A stretch of 64,000 bases of DNA from the NCBI GenBank assembly GCA_041645435.1, contig JBAZQB010000006.1, positions 124,001 to 188,000 of the forward strand, written 5' to 3'. The notes under the pieces are model-generated. The model was not told where the DNA came from. It did no database searches and saw only the letters and a list, made by a program, of their open reading frames with translations. Below are positions 27,061 to 35,516 of this stretch, in pieces; the first letter of the stretch is position 1; each line of letters starts with the position of its first letter. The position numbers were made by a program, and so were the translations under genes. This stretch comes from Methanoregula sp. GTDB lineage: Archaea; Halobacteriota; Methanomicrobia; Methanomicrobiales; Methanospirillaceae.

Positions 27061-27995
27061 TGATACACGTGGTCGCAATCACGGTCGGACAATGGGGCAT
27101 CAGGGTGCCGGCACGCGAGGGGGAAACTACGCGACGGGCACTTATTGACGAGGGCGCGCTCGATCTCTCACTGAAGGTGCGGCGCGATGGTGACTGGCTC
27201 TTGCTCCCGCTCCTTGACTGGCGCGATGGTGCGGAGCAGTACACGTTCGAGCAGAACCCGGAGCGGGTAGTGCTGCCCCGTCACGAACTGGTGGGGGGGA
27301 TTGCCATTATCCAGGAGCGCGATGTGGCGGGAGCGCAGAAGATCCTTGCATCGCGCCCCTCTCTCCACACTATTGTCTTTGCAAAAGGTGAGGTCTCGGG
27401 CGAGTACCGCACCCGTGAGTTCGAGGTGCTTGCCGGTGCTCCCACGACCCGCACCGAAGTGATCGAGTACGGGCACCGCTTCCATGTCGATCTTGCAGCC
27501 GCCTACTTCTCCGCCCGGCTCTCCTCCGAGCGCCAGCGCATTCTCCAGCAGACCGGCAGGAACGAGATCGTGCTCGATATGTTTGCCGGTGTCGGGCCGT
27601 TTGCGATCACGCTTGCGGCGCGGGCGGCACTCGTGGTTGCTTCTGATCTCAACCCGCAGGCAGTGGAACTGATGCTGGAAAACATAGCGCAGAACCGGAC
27701 AAGGAACGTGATTCCGGTGCTCGCGGATGCCCGGAGGCTGGCCGGCATCTTCCCGTGGCAGTTCGACCGGATTGTGATGAACCTCCCGCTGTCCGGCACG
27801 GAATTTTTACCAGAAGCGTTCCGGCTCTGCAAGGCTGGCGGGACGATTCATTTCTATTCGCTGGTCTCTGAGGAAGGGGAGCACCGCGAGTGCATACACG
27901 GACTGGGCGGGGAGGTTATCGCTGAGCGGGTCGTGCGGTCGTACTCGCCCGGGCAGTGGCATGCGGTGTATGATATCTGTGTGAAGAGTTCGTGA
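27060..27995 (+). CDS. trm5: tRNA (guanine(37)-N1)-methyltransferase Trm5
   Basis: A 311-residue SAM-dependent methyltransferase of the archaeal Trm5 type, which makes m1G37 next to the anticodon. Visible features are the SAM-binding DMFAGVGPFAITLA at about residues 178-191, the acidic loop ASDLNPQAV, and the catalytic NLPLSG motif. The N-terminal half contains HRFHVDLAAAYFSARLSSER, the conserved linker before the Rossmann fold. An alternative ATG at 27033 would add MNNGSTYKF and overlap the hmgA start codon. The gene is divergent from hmgA. Confidence 0.9.
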   Translation: MIHVVAITVGQWGIRVPAREGETTRRALIDEGALDLSLKVRRDGDWLLLPLLDWRDGAEQYTFEQNPERVVLPRHELVGGIAIIQERDVAGAQKILASRPSLHTIVFAKGEVSGEYRTREFEVLAGAPTTRTEVIEYGHRFHVDLAAAYFSARLSSERQRILQQTGRNEIVLDMFAGVGPFAITLAARAALVVASDLNPQAVELMLENIAQNRTRNVIPVLADARRLAGIFPWQFDRIVMNLPLSGTEFLPEAFRLCKAGGTIHFYSLVSEEGEHRECIHGLGGEVIAERVVRSYSPGQWHAVYDICVKSS

Positions 27996-28482
27996 GCACA
28001 ATATAACAAACTTTGATTATACGACTGCATCGTTCTCACCGGTTTTTTCGATCTCCTTGCAAAGCCTGCCCGGACCCGTGGTTGTTTCACGGAATTCTTC
28101 TGCGCGTCTGGTGCACCAGTCCGGAGATTACTCTTGCGTTCATTGGTGCTGCGGTTTTGTTCACTCATCTGCGTTCCGCTCGTTTCTCGCTTACTGCATT
28201 CCGGTTCGCTTCACATCCCCACCCTTGTTTTCCCGTTTGGTTTTCTGGTTGAGATACAGTATGCCCCTGACTTGTCGCGATGCTCTTTGCGCCAGCGGCT
28301 GCTTTTGCCCGCCCCTTGCATACCGCTTTGCGGAATGTTCGTCGCTGTTGACCGGGGTCATACGTAACGCTCAGTGACTCGCTCGCGCCACTGTGCCCGA
28401 TATCCACAATGTAACCGTACAGGTCATTCAGCGGCTCCTTTATCTGTACGGTTTTGAAATTGGTTTTTCGATCCAATCCCGC
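27996..28482. other. Intergenic region of uncertain content
   Basis: This 487-base gap lies after the convergent ends of trm5 and the PAS kinase gene. A 103-codon minus-strand frame (28165-28476, TTG start) has fairly coding-like base composition in its first third (LNDLYGYIVDIGHSG) but becomes low-complexity and basic later. It may be a decayed gene. No repeats or terminators stand out. Confidence 0.35.
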
Positions 28483-29817
28483 TCATTCCTTTTCCTTCAC
28501 GACAATCGTAAACGCCGTTCCGGAACTCCGGTCCAGTTCAATCGTACCGTCTAATTGGTCCGCGAGTGTAATCACTAGGTGGAGCCCCATCGACTTGGTG
28601 TTGCGCCAGTCAAAACCCTCAGGGATACCGATCCCATTGTCCTTAAACTGGATAGTGATTCTGTGATCCAGACGGTGAATTGCAATGGAAATTTCGCCTG
28701 GTCTCCCCTTGGGAAACGCATATTTTAAGGAGTTGGAGATGAGTTCATTGATCATCAGCCCGATGGGGATGGCTGTGTCAATGGCAAGGAAAATATCCCG
28801 GATATCCATCGTGAGCGTGATGCCCTTTCCTTTCATGTCGAAAAATCGGAGCATGCTGTCTCCGAGGAACCGGATATAATTGTCAAAGTCAATTTTTGCG
28901 AGGTCTGATGACTGGTACAGTTTTTCATGGACCAGCGCCATAGCCCTGACCCGGCTCTGGCTCTCCCTGAATGCGGAAAGTGTCGTCTCATCCGTGATAT
29001 ACCGTGACTGGAGGTTTAACAGGGAGATGATGATCTGGAGATTGTTTTTCACCCGGTGATGGACTTCCCGGAGCAGGACTTCTTTCTCACCCACGGTTTT
29101 CATAAGTTGCTTTTCAGCGTCAAGACGGATACCAATCTCCGTCACCAGTTTCAGGTTAACATCTGACAGGTCTGAGGTCCGTTCAGTAACCTGGCGTTCA
29201 AGATCCTCGCTGAATGTAATCAGGGCTTCCTCCGCCTTCTTCATATCCGTAATATCGCTGATTGCCACTCTCACCGTTGTTGTTCCATCGCTTTTGCCGG
29301 TAATCCGGATGCTTTCCAGCCGGGCAGAGAACATGGAACCGTCCCCCCGTCTGAGCGTGAGTGTGCAGATCTGTTTTCCCTCCGTGTTCCGCACGTGCAC
29401 GAAATACCGGTACCACTGATCGGAATCTTTTTCTGCGATAAATTTACTGAATCGTTCCTTTACCAGTTTGCTCCGCTCAACCCCGAGGAGAGTTGCGCCG
29501 CTCATGTTCACCTCTGCGATCAATGCCTTGTCAGTGAGCGTGAAATAGCCGAGCGGAGCAAAGTCATAGAGGTCAAGGTACCTGTCCCGCGACTCCTCCA
29601 GCGCGAGATAAGCCCTTTTGAGTTCTTCTGCCTGCATCTCAAGTTCGATCTGGTGTACCTGGAGTTCGTGGATGAGTTCTTCTGCCGTTTGCCCTTTCAG
29701 ATCGGCAGAACGCTCAGGGATGCGTGCGAGCTGCTCCTCGGCAATGTCCCTCAGGGGACGTTCGATACCCGCAGTCTCCGTGTTCTTCTCTGCGGTTTTC
29801 TCGTTTCCCGCAGCCAT
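28483..29817 (-). CDS. PAS-domain histidine kinase (HisKA_2 type)
   Basis: A 444-residue cytoplasmic kinase. Residues 1-85 form a coiled coil, a PAS domain follows (about 85-195), then a short coiled coil, the phospho-acceptor block LLREVHHRVKNNLQ with His253/254 of the HisKA_2/HWE-like class, and an ATPase domain (NELISNSLKYAF as N box, DNGIGIP as G1). No membrane helix is present, so it senses an internal signal. Its ATG overlaps the stop of the CheB-CheR gene (ATGA), so the two form one unit. No response regulator gene follows. Confidence 0.9.
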   Translation of the reverse strand: MAAGNEKTAEKNTETAGIERPLRDIAEEQLARIPERSADLKGQTAEELIHELQVHQIELEMQAEELKRAYLALEESRDRYLDLYDFAPLGYFTLTDKALIAEVNMSGATLLGVERSKLVKERFSKFIAEKDSDQWYRYFVHVRNTEGKQICTLTLRRGDGSMFSARLESIRITGKSDGTTTVRVAISDITDMKKAEEALITFSEDLERQVTERTSDLSDVNLKLVTEIGIRLDAEKQLMKTVGEKEVLLREVHHRVKNNLQIIISLLNLQSRYITDETTLSAFRESQSRVRAMALVHEKLYQSSDLAKIDFDNYIRFLGDSMLRFFDMKGKGITLTMDIRDIFLAIDTAIPIGLMINELISNSLKYAFPKGRPGEISIAIHRLDHRITIQFKDNGIGIPEGFDWRNTKSMGLHLVITLADQLDGTIELDRSSGTAFTIVVKEKE

Positions 29818-32813
29818 CAGGCCCTCTTCCTGTCCCGCTTGTCAGGATTGCCCTTCTCTTTCTTATCGCCGGGTAGCGGGATCCCTTCCATAGCCAGAAG
29901 AATGAGATGGGGGGCACCCTCTTCCCCGATAATCTCACGGGCGTTTAAGAGCATCTTTTTCTGTCCGATACCGGGGAAATTGTGCTCGACCATGAAATTC
30001 TCAAACGATCGGTTCTTCGGCAGCACATTCTCCAGCAGTTCATGGAGCCGGGGGATGTCCCACTGGCAGTTCCCGAGTTCGTACAGTACCTTTCCCTGTG
30101 TGGCTTCCTGCGTCACTTTGAACGTAGCATAGAACGCCCGGCTGGCAGAGACCACCTCAAACCTGCCGTTCAGGACGATCAGCGGCTCCCGCACCGTGTC
30201 GACGATGTTCTGCGCATAGTCGCGGGCAACCCGGGCTTCGGCTTCAACCGCTTTTAATGCGGTGATATCGGAAAACGTCAGCACCACGCCATCGATCACA
30301 TTCTCCAGCGTGCGGTACGGCATGATGCGGACATGGAACCACTCATTATTGGTCGTGCGCACCGGCATCTGCCGGGGTATGAGCGAGTCCAGTACCGCTT
30401 GTGCATCGGAGATCAGGTCCACATCCGGAATCAGCGACCGTATGTCTGCAAGCGGACGTCCTATATCCGATGGGGCGAGCCGGAACACCTTTACTGCCTC
30501 GCGGGTGAACCGCTTGATAGCGAGAAGGTTATCTAAAAATATCGTACCGATATTGACGTTTTCGAGCAGGTTCTTCATGTCATTCTGGATGTCCGTGAGC
30601 TGCTCGATCTTTGCCTGCAGTTCTGCATTCACCGTCACGATCTCTTCATTGACCGACTGGAGCTCCTCTTTTGAGGTTTCCAGTTCCTCATTCGTGGACT
30701 GGAGCTCTTCGTTGGTGGATTGCAGTTCCTCGTTGGTGGACTTGAGCTCCTCGTTTGCGGCCTGCATCTCCTCAATTGTCGCCTGCAGGTTCTCTTTGGT
30801 ATACGCAAGGTCCTGCTCCAGTTCTTCGATGCGTTTTGACTCCCCTTTCCCGGTAACACGCTTCGCGACCTTTCGTTTCTCCGGCGTCTGCAACGGGGTG
30901 TCCTGGAAACTTATGAGCAGCAGCTCCCGGGTTGCCCCCGGGTCGGCAAGCGGCCGGACCGTGAGGTCAATTCCGTGAATGCCACCATTCGTCCTGACCG
31001 GCAGGTCTTTTACAACAAACTGCCTCTTTTGCGTGGCAGCGTTCTGGATGGCATAGCGTAAATCCAGCTGCAATCCTTCGCGTGCCATATCGACTACATT
31101 GGTGCTTACCTTCCCTTGTGCAGGCTGGAGGTACTTTCCGGTGTCGCCGTGAACGTACATGATATTTCCTTCGTCATCGGTGATAACAGACGGGGGGGCA
31201 AAAGACTGGAGGAGCACGCGTTTTGTGAGCTCGGCAAAGTTTGTCTTATCCCTCTTGCCGGCCCCCTCGCCCGTATCCTTTCCCGACGGGTCGCGGGTCC
31301 ATGCGAAGCGCTGTGCGACAAGCGTCTGGGTTGAGGCAGGAGAGGGTTTCGTCTGGTAAATCTTCCATTTTTTATTGAGCGGTGCGAAGAGATCGGTGAA
31401 ATTCCCGATGCCTTCTGACGGGCTTAAGAAGAGCACCCCGGCCGGCTTGAGTGCGTAATGGAACGCCGGAATCACCCGGGTCTGGAGTTCGGTATCGAGG
31501 TAGATCAGCAGGTTCCGGCAGCTGATCAGGTCCATCTTGGTAAACGGCGGGTCCTTGATCACGTTCTGGATGGCAAAGACGACCATCTCCCGGATCTCTT
31601 TTTTGATCCGGAACCCGTTCTCATCTTTTACAAAGAACCGCCGCAGCCGGTTGGGTGAGACATCGATGGCGATGTTGGACAGGTAGGTGCCTGCCCGTGC
31701 GGTTGCGATGGCATCGTCATCGATATCAGTCGCATAGATCTGGATCTTGAACTCCTGTTTGATCTCGTCCATGTACTCGCGGAAGAGCATGGCGAGCGAG
31801 TAGGCCTCTTCACCGGAGGCGCATCCCGGCACCCAGATCCGGAAGATATAGTTCTCCGGTTTATTCTCAAACAGCCGGGTCATGGCCTCTTTATTCAGCG
31901 CTTCAAACGCTTCTTTGTCCCGGAAGAAGCTGGTCACGTTGATGAGCAGTTCCTTAAAAAGGATGTGGACCTCAGCGGAGTTTTCCTGGAGGTACCGGGC
32001 GTACGCGTCTATATCCTTAATGTTATGCACCACCATCCGCCGTTCTATCCTGCGATTGATCGTGCTCTGTTTGTACCGGGAAAAGTCGTTTCCGGTCTTT
32101 GACCGCAGGAGCATCATGATACGCCGCATGGCACTTAATGCTGCGGGAACCGGGGATACCGGGGGGACCGGGGGAACGCCCGTATCAACGATGGTCCTGA
32201 CATAGGCGACCAGCTGCTCTGTTATCTTATCGACCGGCAGCACATAGGTGGCAAGACCGCTCTGGACGGCACTTGAGGGCATACCGTCATATTTTGCGGT
32301 GGAGGGTTCCTGTACAAAGGAGACGCCACCGGCCCCATGGATTGCCCGGAGCCCGAGCGTGCCATCCGACCCGCTGCCCGAGAGGATCACGCAGATCGCC
32401 CGTTCTCCCTGGTCCTCGGCAAGTGAGCGGAAGAAGGAGTCAATGGGCAATCGCAGTCCCCGTACCTGTTCAGGAATACTCAGGTGGAGTGTGCTGTGGA
32501 AGATTGCCATGTCCTTTCCCGGCGGGATGATATAGACATGGTTCGCCAGGATTGGTATCTGGTCCTGCGCCTCGTGGACCGGCATCGTGGTGTTGCGCTG
32601 GAGGATATCAGACAGCATGCTTGCATGGCCCGGGTCGAGATGGGGGACAAGCACAAACGCCATGCCGCTGTCGGCCGGCATTGTTTTGAAGAAGAGTTCG
32701 AACGCTTCGAGCCCCCCGGCTGAAGCGCCGATCCCGATGATGGGAAAGTTCACTTGGGGGACTATGTTTTTGTTATTTTGCTCAGCCCCGGTTTTTTGTT
32801 TCGGGGAAGTCAT
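29817..32813 (-). CDS. CheB-CheR-PAS hybrid signalling protein
   Basis: A 998-residue fusion. CheB-like methylesterase comes first (IIGIGASAGGLEAFE with Ser31, VPHLDPGH with His58, SGSGSDGTLG), then a CheR-type methyltransferase (about 225-480, with VPGCASGEEAYSLAML for SAM), a long coiled coil at about 650-740 built of ELxSTNEELQ-type repeats, and two PAS domains (about 745-860 and 870-985). Such hybrids are found outside classical chemotaxis and are thought to feed a partner kinase, here the overlapping PAS kinase gene. The ATG at 32813 has only a weak Shine-Dalgarno; a better-equipped ATG at 32892 is out of frame across a 10-bp tandem repeat. Confidence 0.9.
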   Translation of the reverse strand: MTSPKQKTGAEQNNKNIVPQVNFPIIGIGASAGGLEAFELFFKTMPADSGMAFVLVPHLDPGHASMLSDILQRNTTMPVHEAQDQIPILANHVYIIPPGKDMAIFHSTLHLSIPEQVRGLRLPIDSFFRSLAEDQGERAICVILSGSGSDGTLGLRAIHGAGGVSFVQEPSTAKYDGMPSSAVQSGLATYVLPVDKITEQLVAYVRTIVDTGVPPVPPVSPVPAALSAMRRIMMLLRSKTGNDFSRYKQSTINRRIERRMVVHNIKDIDAYARYLQENSAEVHILFKELLINVTSFFRDKEAFEALNKEAMTRLFENKPENYIFRIWVPGCASGEEAYSLAMLFREYMDEIKQEFKIQIYATDIDDDAIATARAGTYLSNIAIDVSPNRLRRFFVKDENGFRIKKEIREMVVFAIQNVIKDPPFTKMDLISCRNLLIYLDTELQTRVIPAFHYALKPAGVLFLSPSEGIGNFTDLFAPLNKKWKIYQTKPSPASTQTLVAQRFAWTRDPSGKDTGEGAGKRDKTNFAELTKRVLLQSFAPPSVITDDEGNIMYVHGDTGKYLQPAQGKVSTNVVDMAREGLQLDLRYAIQNAATQKRQFVVKDLPVRTNGGIHGIDLTVRPLADPGATRELLLISFQDTPLQTPEKRKVAKRVTGKGESKRIEELEQDLAYTKENLQATIEEMQAANEELKSTNEELQSTNEELQSTNEELETSKEELQSVNEEIVTVNAELQAKIEQLTDIQNDMKNLLENVNIGTIFLDNLLAIKRFTREAVKVFRLAPSDIGRPLADIRSLIPDVDLISDAQAVLDSLIPRQMPVRTTNNEWFHVRIMPYRTLENVIDGVVLTFSDITALKAVEAEARVARDYAQNIVDTVREPLIVLNGRFEVVSASRAFYATFKVTQEATQGKVLYELGNCQWDIPRLHELLENVLPKNRSFENFMVEHNFPGIGQKKMLLNAREIIGEEGAPHLILLAMEGIPLPGDKKEKGNPDKRDRKRA

Positions 32814-32818
32814 CTTTC

Positions 32819-32858
32819 CCCGGCTTGTCCCGGCTTGTCCCGGCTTGTCCCGGCTTGT
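32819..32858 (-). repeat. Four 10-bp tandem repeats at the start of the CheB-CheR gene
   Basis: CCCGGCTTGT is repeated four times without change (32819-32858). On the minus strand it lies between an upstream ATG at 32892, which has a GGTGTGAG ribosome-binding site, and the ATG at 32813 that opens the CheB-CheR frame. The two ATGs are 79 bases apart, so the upstream frame runs out after 36 codons. Loss of one unit (69 bases) or gain of two (99 bases) would fuse them in frame. Confidence 0.85.
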
Positions 32859-32892
32859 TCTGGTAGGAGAGGGGCGTCTTGGTATTTTTCAT

Positions 32893-33229
32893 CGTCTCAC
32901 ACCTTTGGACACATTGTTATGGGCATTTACTCATTCATCTATCCTGTTCAATAATTCCGGAAAACGGTAACGGCATATTCTACGGGCCACTCGTTATAAC
33001 CGGAGCAATCCAGGGCTGAATTGTCAGGTATCGTCATGGTTTATTTGTGATCCTTTTTATATTTCATAGAGATTGGCTGTAAATGATGAATAGTGGTGAT
33101 CTGTTTTAATGATTATGGTGGTGTGTGTGATTCCCGGGTTCTCTCCGTAGGTTAGATAATCTGGTATCACGGGCTGAGTGACATAGGAGAAAATACGCCC
33201 AAATAGGGCTCCGTTTGCTATGCCCTTAT
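32893..33229. other. Intergenic region without visible gene
   Basis: Upstream region of the CheB-CheR gene. It should hold the promoter; an ATGAATGAGTAAATGCCC stretch on the minus strand and AT-rich DNA near 33050-33110 are the only candidates. No coding frame or repeat was seen. Confidence 0.35.
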
Positions 33230-33431
33230 CCGGAAAACCCCGCAAACCCGTTCTTTTCTGTTCGTGTGGAAAATGCGCTTAATTTTCGCCCCATTTGCAA
33301 AAATACAGCAGGAAACCCCCTCGCCTGTTGGCCGCCAATGGCCCTGAAACCGAGGCATTTTTCGCCACTTAGTTTACCCCATCCGGCACCCGGAAACCCT
33401 GCCGGAACGTGAATATGGGGCTCGTTTTTCC
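33230..33431. repeat. ~200-bp direct repeat, left copy
   Basis: This block is repeated at 34287-34489 in the same orientation, with roughly 85-90 percent identity by eye. Long exact stretches are shared, such as CTTAATTTTCGCCCCATTTG and GGCCGCCAATGGCCCTGAAA. A GGGCTCC box also precedes both copies. The two copies enclose the toxin-antitoxin-like pair. There are no terminal inverted repeats or transposase, so it is not a typical insertion sequence. Confidence 0.85.
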
Positions 33432-33448
33432 AAGTACCCCATTTTCAA

Positions 33449-33733
33449 TTATTGTTCCAACACTCCCCGCTCGAATAACAGTTTCGCATAATCCTCACCC
33501 GATAACGGGCATCGGATAAGATCATCCATTTCATTTCCAGACAGATGCAGCTGAGCCCGCATCTTTGCGAGCAGGTCCGCGTTGTACTCTTTCACCCCAT
33601 GACTCAGGAACGTGTGAACACCGGATATCTTCCCATCGATGCAGAGATAAAAGATCTTGTGATGGGATGCTCGCTCTTCAAACCCTTTCTTGAGAAGAGC
33701 AGCTGCGATATCCCGGGTCTTGCAGGACTTCAA
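33449..33733 (-). CDS. HicA-like toxin candidate
   Basis: A 94-residue protein. The order of motifs, KKGFEERASHHKIFYL followed by GKISGVHTFLSHG and then KEYNADLLAKMRAQLHLS, resembles HicA/YcfA-type mRNA interferases, in which a histidine in a S/T-H-H-x-hydrophobic strand is catalytic (here SHHKIFYL). The C-terminal DLIRCPLSGEDYAKLLFERGVL is shared with a group of HicA-like proteins in archaea and bacteria. It overlaps the upstream gene by 4 bases (ATGA), as expected for a toxin-antitoxin pair, here antitoxin first. Assignment is by motif recognition only. Confidence 0.6.
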   Translation of the reverse strand: MKSCKTRDIAAALLKKGFEERASHHKIFYLCIDGKISGVHTFLSHGVKEYNADLLAKMRAQLHLSGNEMDDLIRCPLSGEDYAKLLFERGVLEQ

Positions 33734-34035
33734 GAACTGGCCCCGGCAACAACAAGAGATTCGAGATGGGAACGAAGCCGGAGTGCGTCCCTGGTAAGGT
33801 TCGCCGGGTTCCCGGCTACGTATACCTCCCAGAGCGTGGAGAGCTCGTCTGAGATCCCTGCAATGCCTTCCTCAAGGGTTGGTGCTGAAACCAGAAGTCC
33901 GAACTCATCGTTTGTCAGGGTGAGCCGGTCAGCATCGTGCCCGACAGTAATCCGAAGTTCGCGAGCGAGCCTGCGGACGTGACCGTTGATTTTCAGCCGG
34001 TCGAGCGTAATGATCTGGTCTGCCATTTTCAGCAT
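33730..34035 (-). CDS. Putative antitoxin partner of the HicA-like protein
   Basis: A 101-residue soluble protein with ITLDRLKINGHVRRLARELR at the N-terminus and a likely helical C-terminal half (TLEEGIAGISDELSTLWEVYV). It is not a recognisable HicB. Its only support as an antitoxin is the 4-base overlap with the HicA-like gene and the small size. An in-frame ATG at 34026 is also possible. The pair lies alone between two ~200-bp direct repeats. Confidence 0.5.
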   Translation of the reverse strand: MLKMADQIITLDRLKINGHVRRLARELRITVGHDADRLTLTNDEFGLLVSAPTLEEGIAGISDELSTLWEVYVAGNPANLTRDALRLRSHLESLVVAGASS

Positions 34036-34286
34036 AGGTACCCAAGTGTATCATCCGGAAGATGAAAGGGTTTTTGATCCGAATAATTTCATGCGATATC
34101 TAAAAAAATCATTTGACATCGAACTAACTATCGATTTGAGTGAACGAACGAATCGACACATCCGGGGACAGGACAGATGACACCCGCTATCCTTTGTCAG
34201 AGACACCTGGTATCAGGGAGTCCAATCCCTGAGGGCAAATAACCCCTTTACGGGCTCCTTTTCCCTTCCCGGCATCCCAGTCAATA

Positions 34287-34489
34287 CCGGAAAACCCCGC
34301 AAAACCATCCGTTTCGGGGCGTGTGGAAAATACGCTTAATTTTCGCCCCATTTGCAAAAATACGGGAGGAAACCACCTCGCCTGGTGGCCGCCAATGGCC
34401 CTGAAACCGAGGCATTTTTCGCCACCTGATTTAGCCCATCCGGATCCCTGAAACCCTGCCGGAATGCGAATATGAGGGTCTTTTTTTCC
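34287..34489. repeat. ~200-bp direct repeat, right copy
   Basis: This is the right-hand copy of 33230-33431, separated from it by the toxin-antitoxin-like pair and about 250 bases without a gene (34036-34286). Fragments resembling parts of it also occur near 476-530. The copies end in a T-rich run (TTTTTTTCC in this copy, GTTTTTCC in the left one). Confidence 0.85.
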
Positions 34490-34730
34490 GGGGGTCTGAA
34501 AAAAGAGATTTTAGCCAGGGATAAGAAATGAAGGAGACGAAAAACAGTACGAACAACCCCGCCCGGGAGAAATACCTCTCACTTATTTCACGGGTGTAAA
34601 ACGATAAGCTGGTGCAGGAAATGCGGATCCATTGCGGGATCTGGTGCACCCGAACCGGACTCGCTGACAAAATCTCCCCGCAATCCAAAAACGGGTGTAT
34701 TTTTCTATCGAGTTGTGCAAATATATTTTC

Positions 34731-34930
34731 AATCAAAGTCTGCCCGGAAAAAATAAATCAGGGTCTGCCCGGAAATTTTCAATCAAAGCTTGAATGAAAA
34801 ATTAAAATCAAAGTCCGGTTAAATTTTTTCAATCAAGATCCGATTTGAAATTTTTAAGCAGAGTCTGGTTGAAAAAATAAAATCAAAGTCTGATTGAAAT
34901 TTTTATGCAAGGTCCGGTTGATCCGGAAAT
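34731..34930 (+). repeat. 25-bp-periodic repeat array, locus 2a (eight units)
   Basis: Eight units start at 34731, 34756, 34781, 34806, 34831, 34856, 34881 and 34906 with no length variation. The consensus is AATCAAAGTCYGGTTGAAA followed by a short A/T run; the last unit drifts after 15 bases. Each unit is an imperfect inverted repeat (TCAA-N6/7-TTGA), as for a dimeric DNA-binding protein or a small hairpin. The units vary by 20-40 percent, so the array is old or loosely selected, but the 25-base spacing is kept. Confidence 0.85.
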
Positions 34931-35177
34931 GATTTTTAAACGCTATCGCGTACTCGATTGAAAATTTTTGGGCAGAGTCCGGTTGATCCGGCTGAGCAGC
35001 CGGATGTACTGTTTAGGTGAGATGCCGGAGCGAGTTTACGTCGGATGTGTTGACCGTTTTCACTCCCTTTTTGGAAAATGATTGTTATAAGGGATCGCGT
35101 TTTTACATTTTAAGGCAGAGTCTGGTTGATCGGTGAATGGATTTCAAGCAGGGGCGGGGGGTCGATTGAAAATTTTT
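34931..35177. other. Spacer between the two arrays with isolated repeat fragments
   Basis: This 247-base stretch holds single fragments of the 25-bp unit at 34957-34987 (GGGCAGAGTCCGGTTGATCC) and 35113-35131 (AGGCAGAGTCTGGTTGAT), each followed by a GATCCGG or GATCGG variant. Between them is ordinary sequence with no gene-like frame. Confidence 0.5.
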
Positions 35178-35377
35178 GAGCATGGTCTGATTAATTTTTT
35201 TTAAGCAAGGTGTGGTTGAAAATTATAATTCAAGGTATGGTTGAAAATTTTTGAGCAAAGTCTGACTATTTTTTTTCAATCAAAGTCTGGTTAAAAAAAT
35301 AAAATCAAAGTCCGGTTGAAATTTTACCATCAGGATCCGATTATATTTTTTGAGCTGAGTGCGATTGAAAAATGAGT
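35178..35377 (+). repeat. 25-bp-periodic repeat array, locus 2b (eight units)
   Basis: Eight more units in the same orientation and exact 25-base register start at 35178. The clearest are 35278-35302 and 35303-35327 (AATCAAAGTCTGGTTAAAA and AATCAAAGTCCGGTTGAAA). With array 2a this gives two 200-base blocks. A 140-base stretch follows before the membrane-protein gene at 35517, which probably contains that gene's promoter. Confidence 0.85.
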
Positions 35378-35516
35378 GGTGCACTGCAAGCGGAGTGTGG
35401 TGCAGGATCTCCCGTTCCCTTACGAAGTGTTACCGGTCCTTCTCGACCCGGTTATCCATCCTACCTAAATCGAAACCCAAAATTACCTGACTGCACCATA
35501 TGGCATAAGGAACCCG

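Noticed and set aside
28165..28476. 103-codon minus-strand frame after the PAS kinase gene
   Set aside because: It has a TTG start only and a low-complexity basic second half; no family resemblance. It may be a decayed gene, but support is too weak for a call.
30650..30780. Repetitive DNA with ~20-bp periodic units in the CheB-CheR gene
   Set aside because: It is the coding sequence of the coiled-coil linker (repeating N-E-E-L-Q-S-T), a common feature of this family, not an independent repeat element.
33230..34489. Composite transposon
   Set aside because: The direct repeats are non-coding, lack terminal inverted repeats, and no transposase gene lies within or near them.
34731..35377. CRISPR array
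   Set aside because: The 25-bp units are contiguous with no unique spacers, the units are too divergent, and there are no cas genes.
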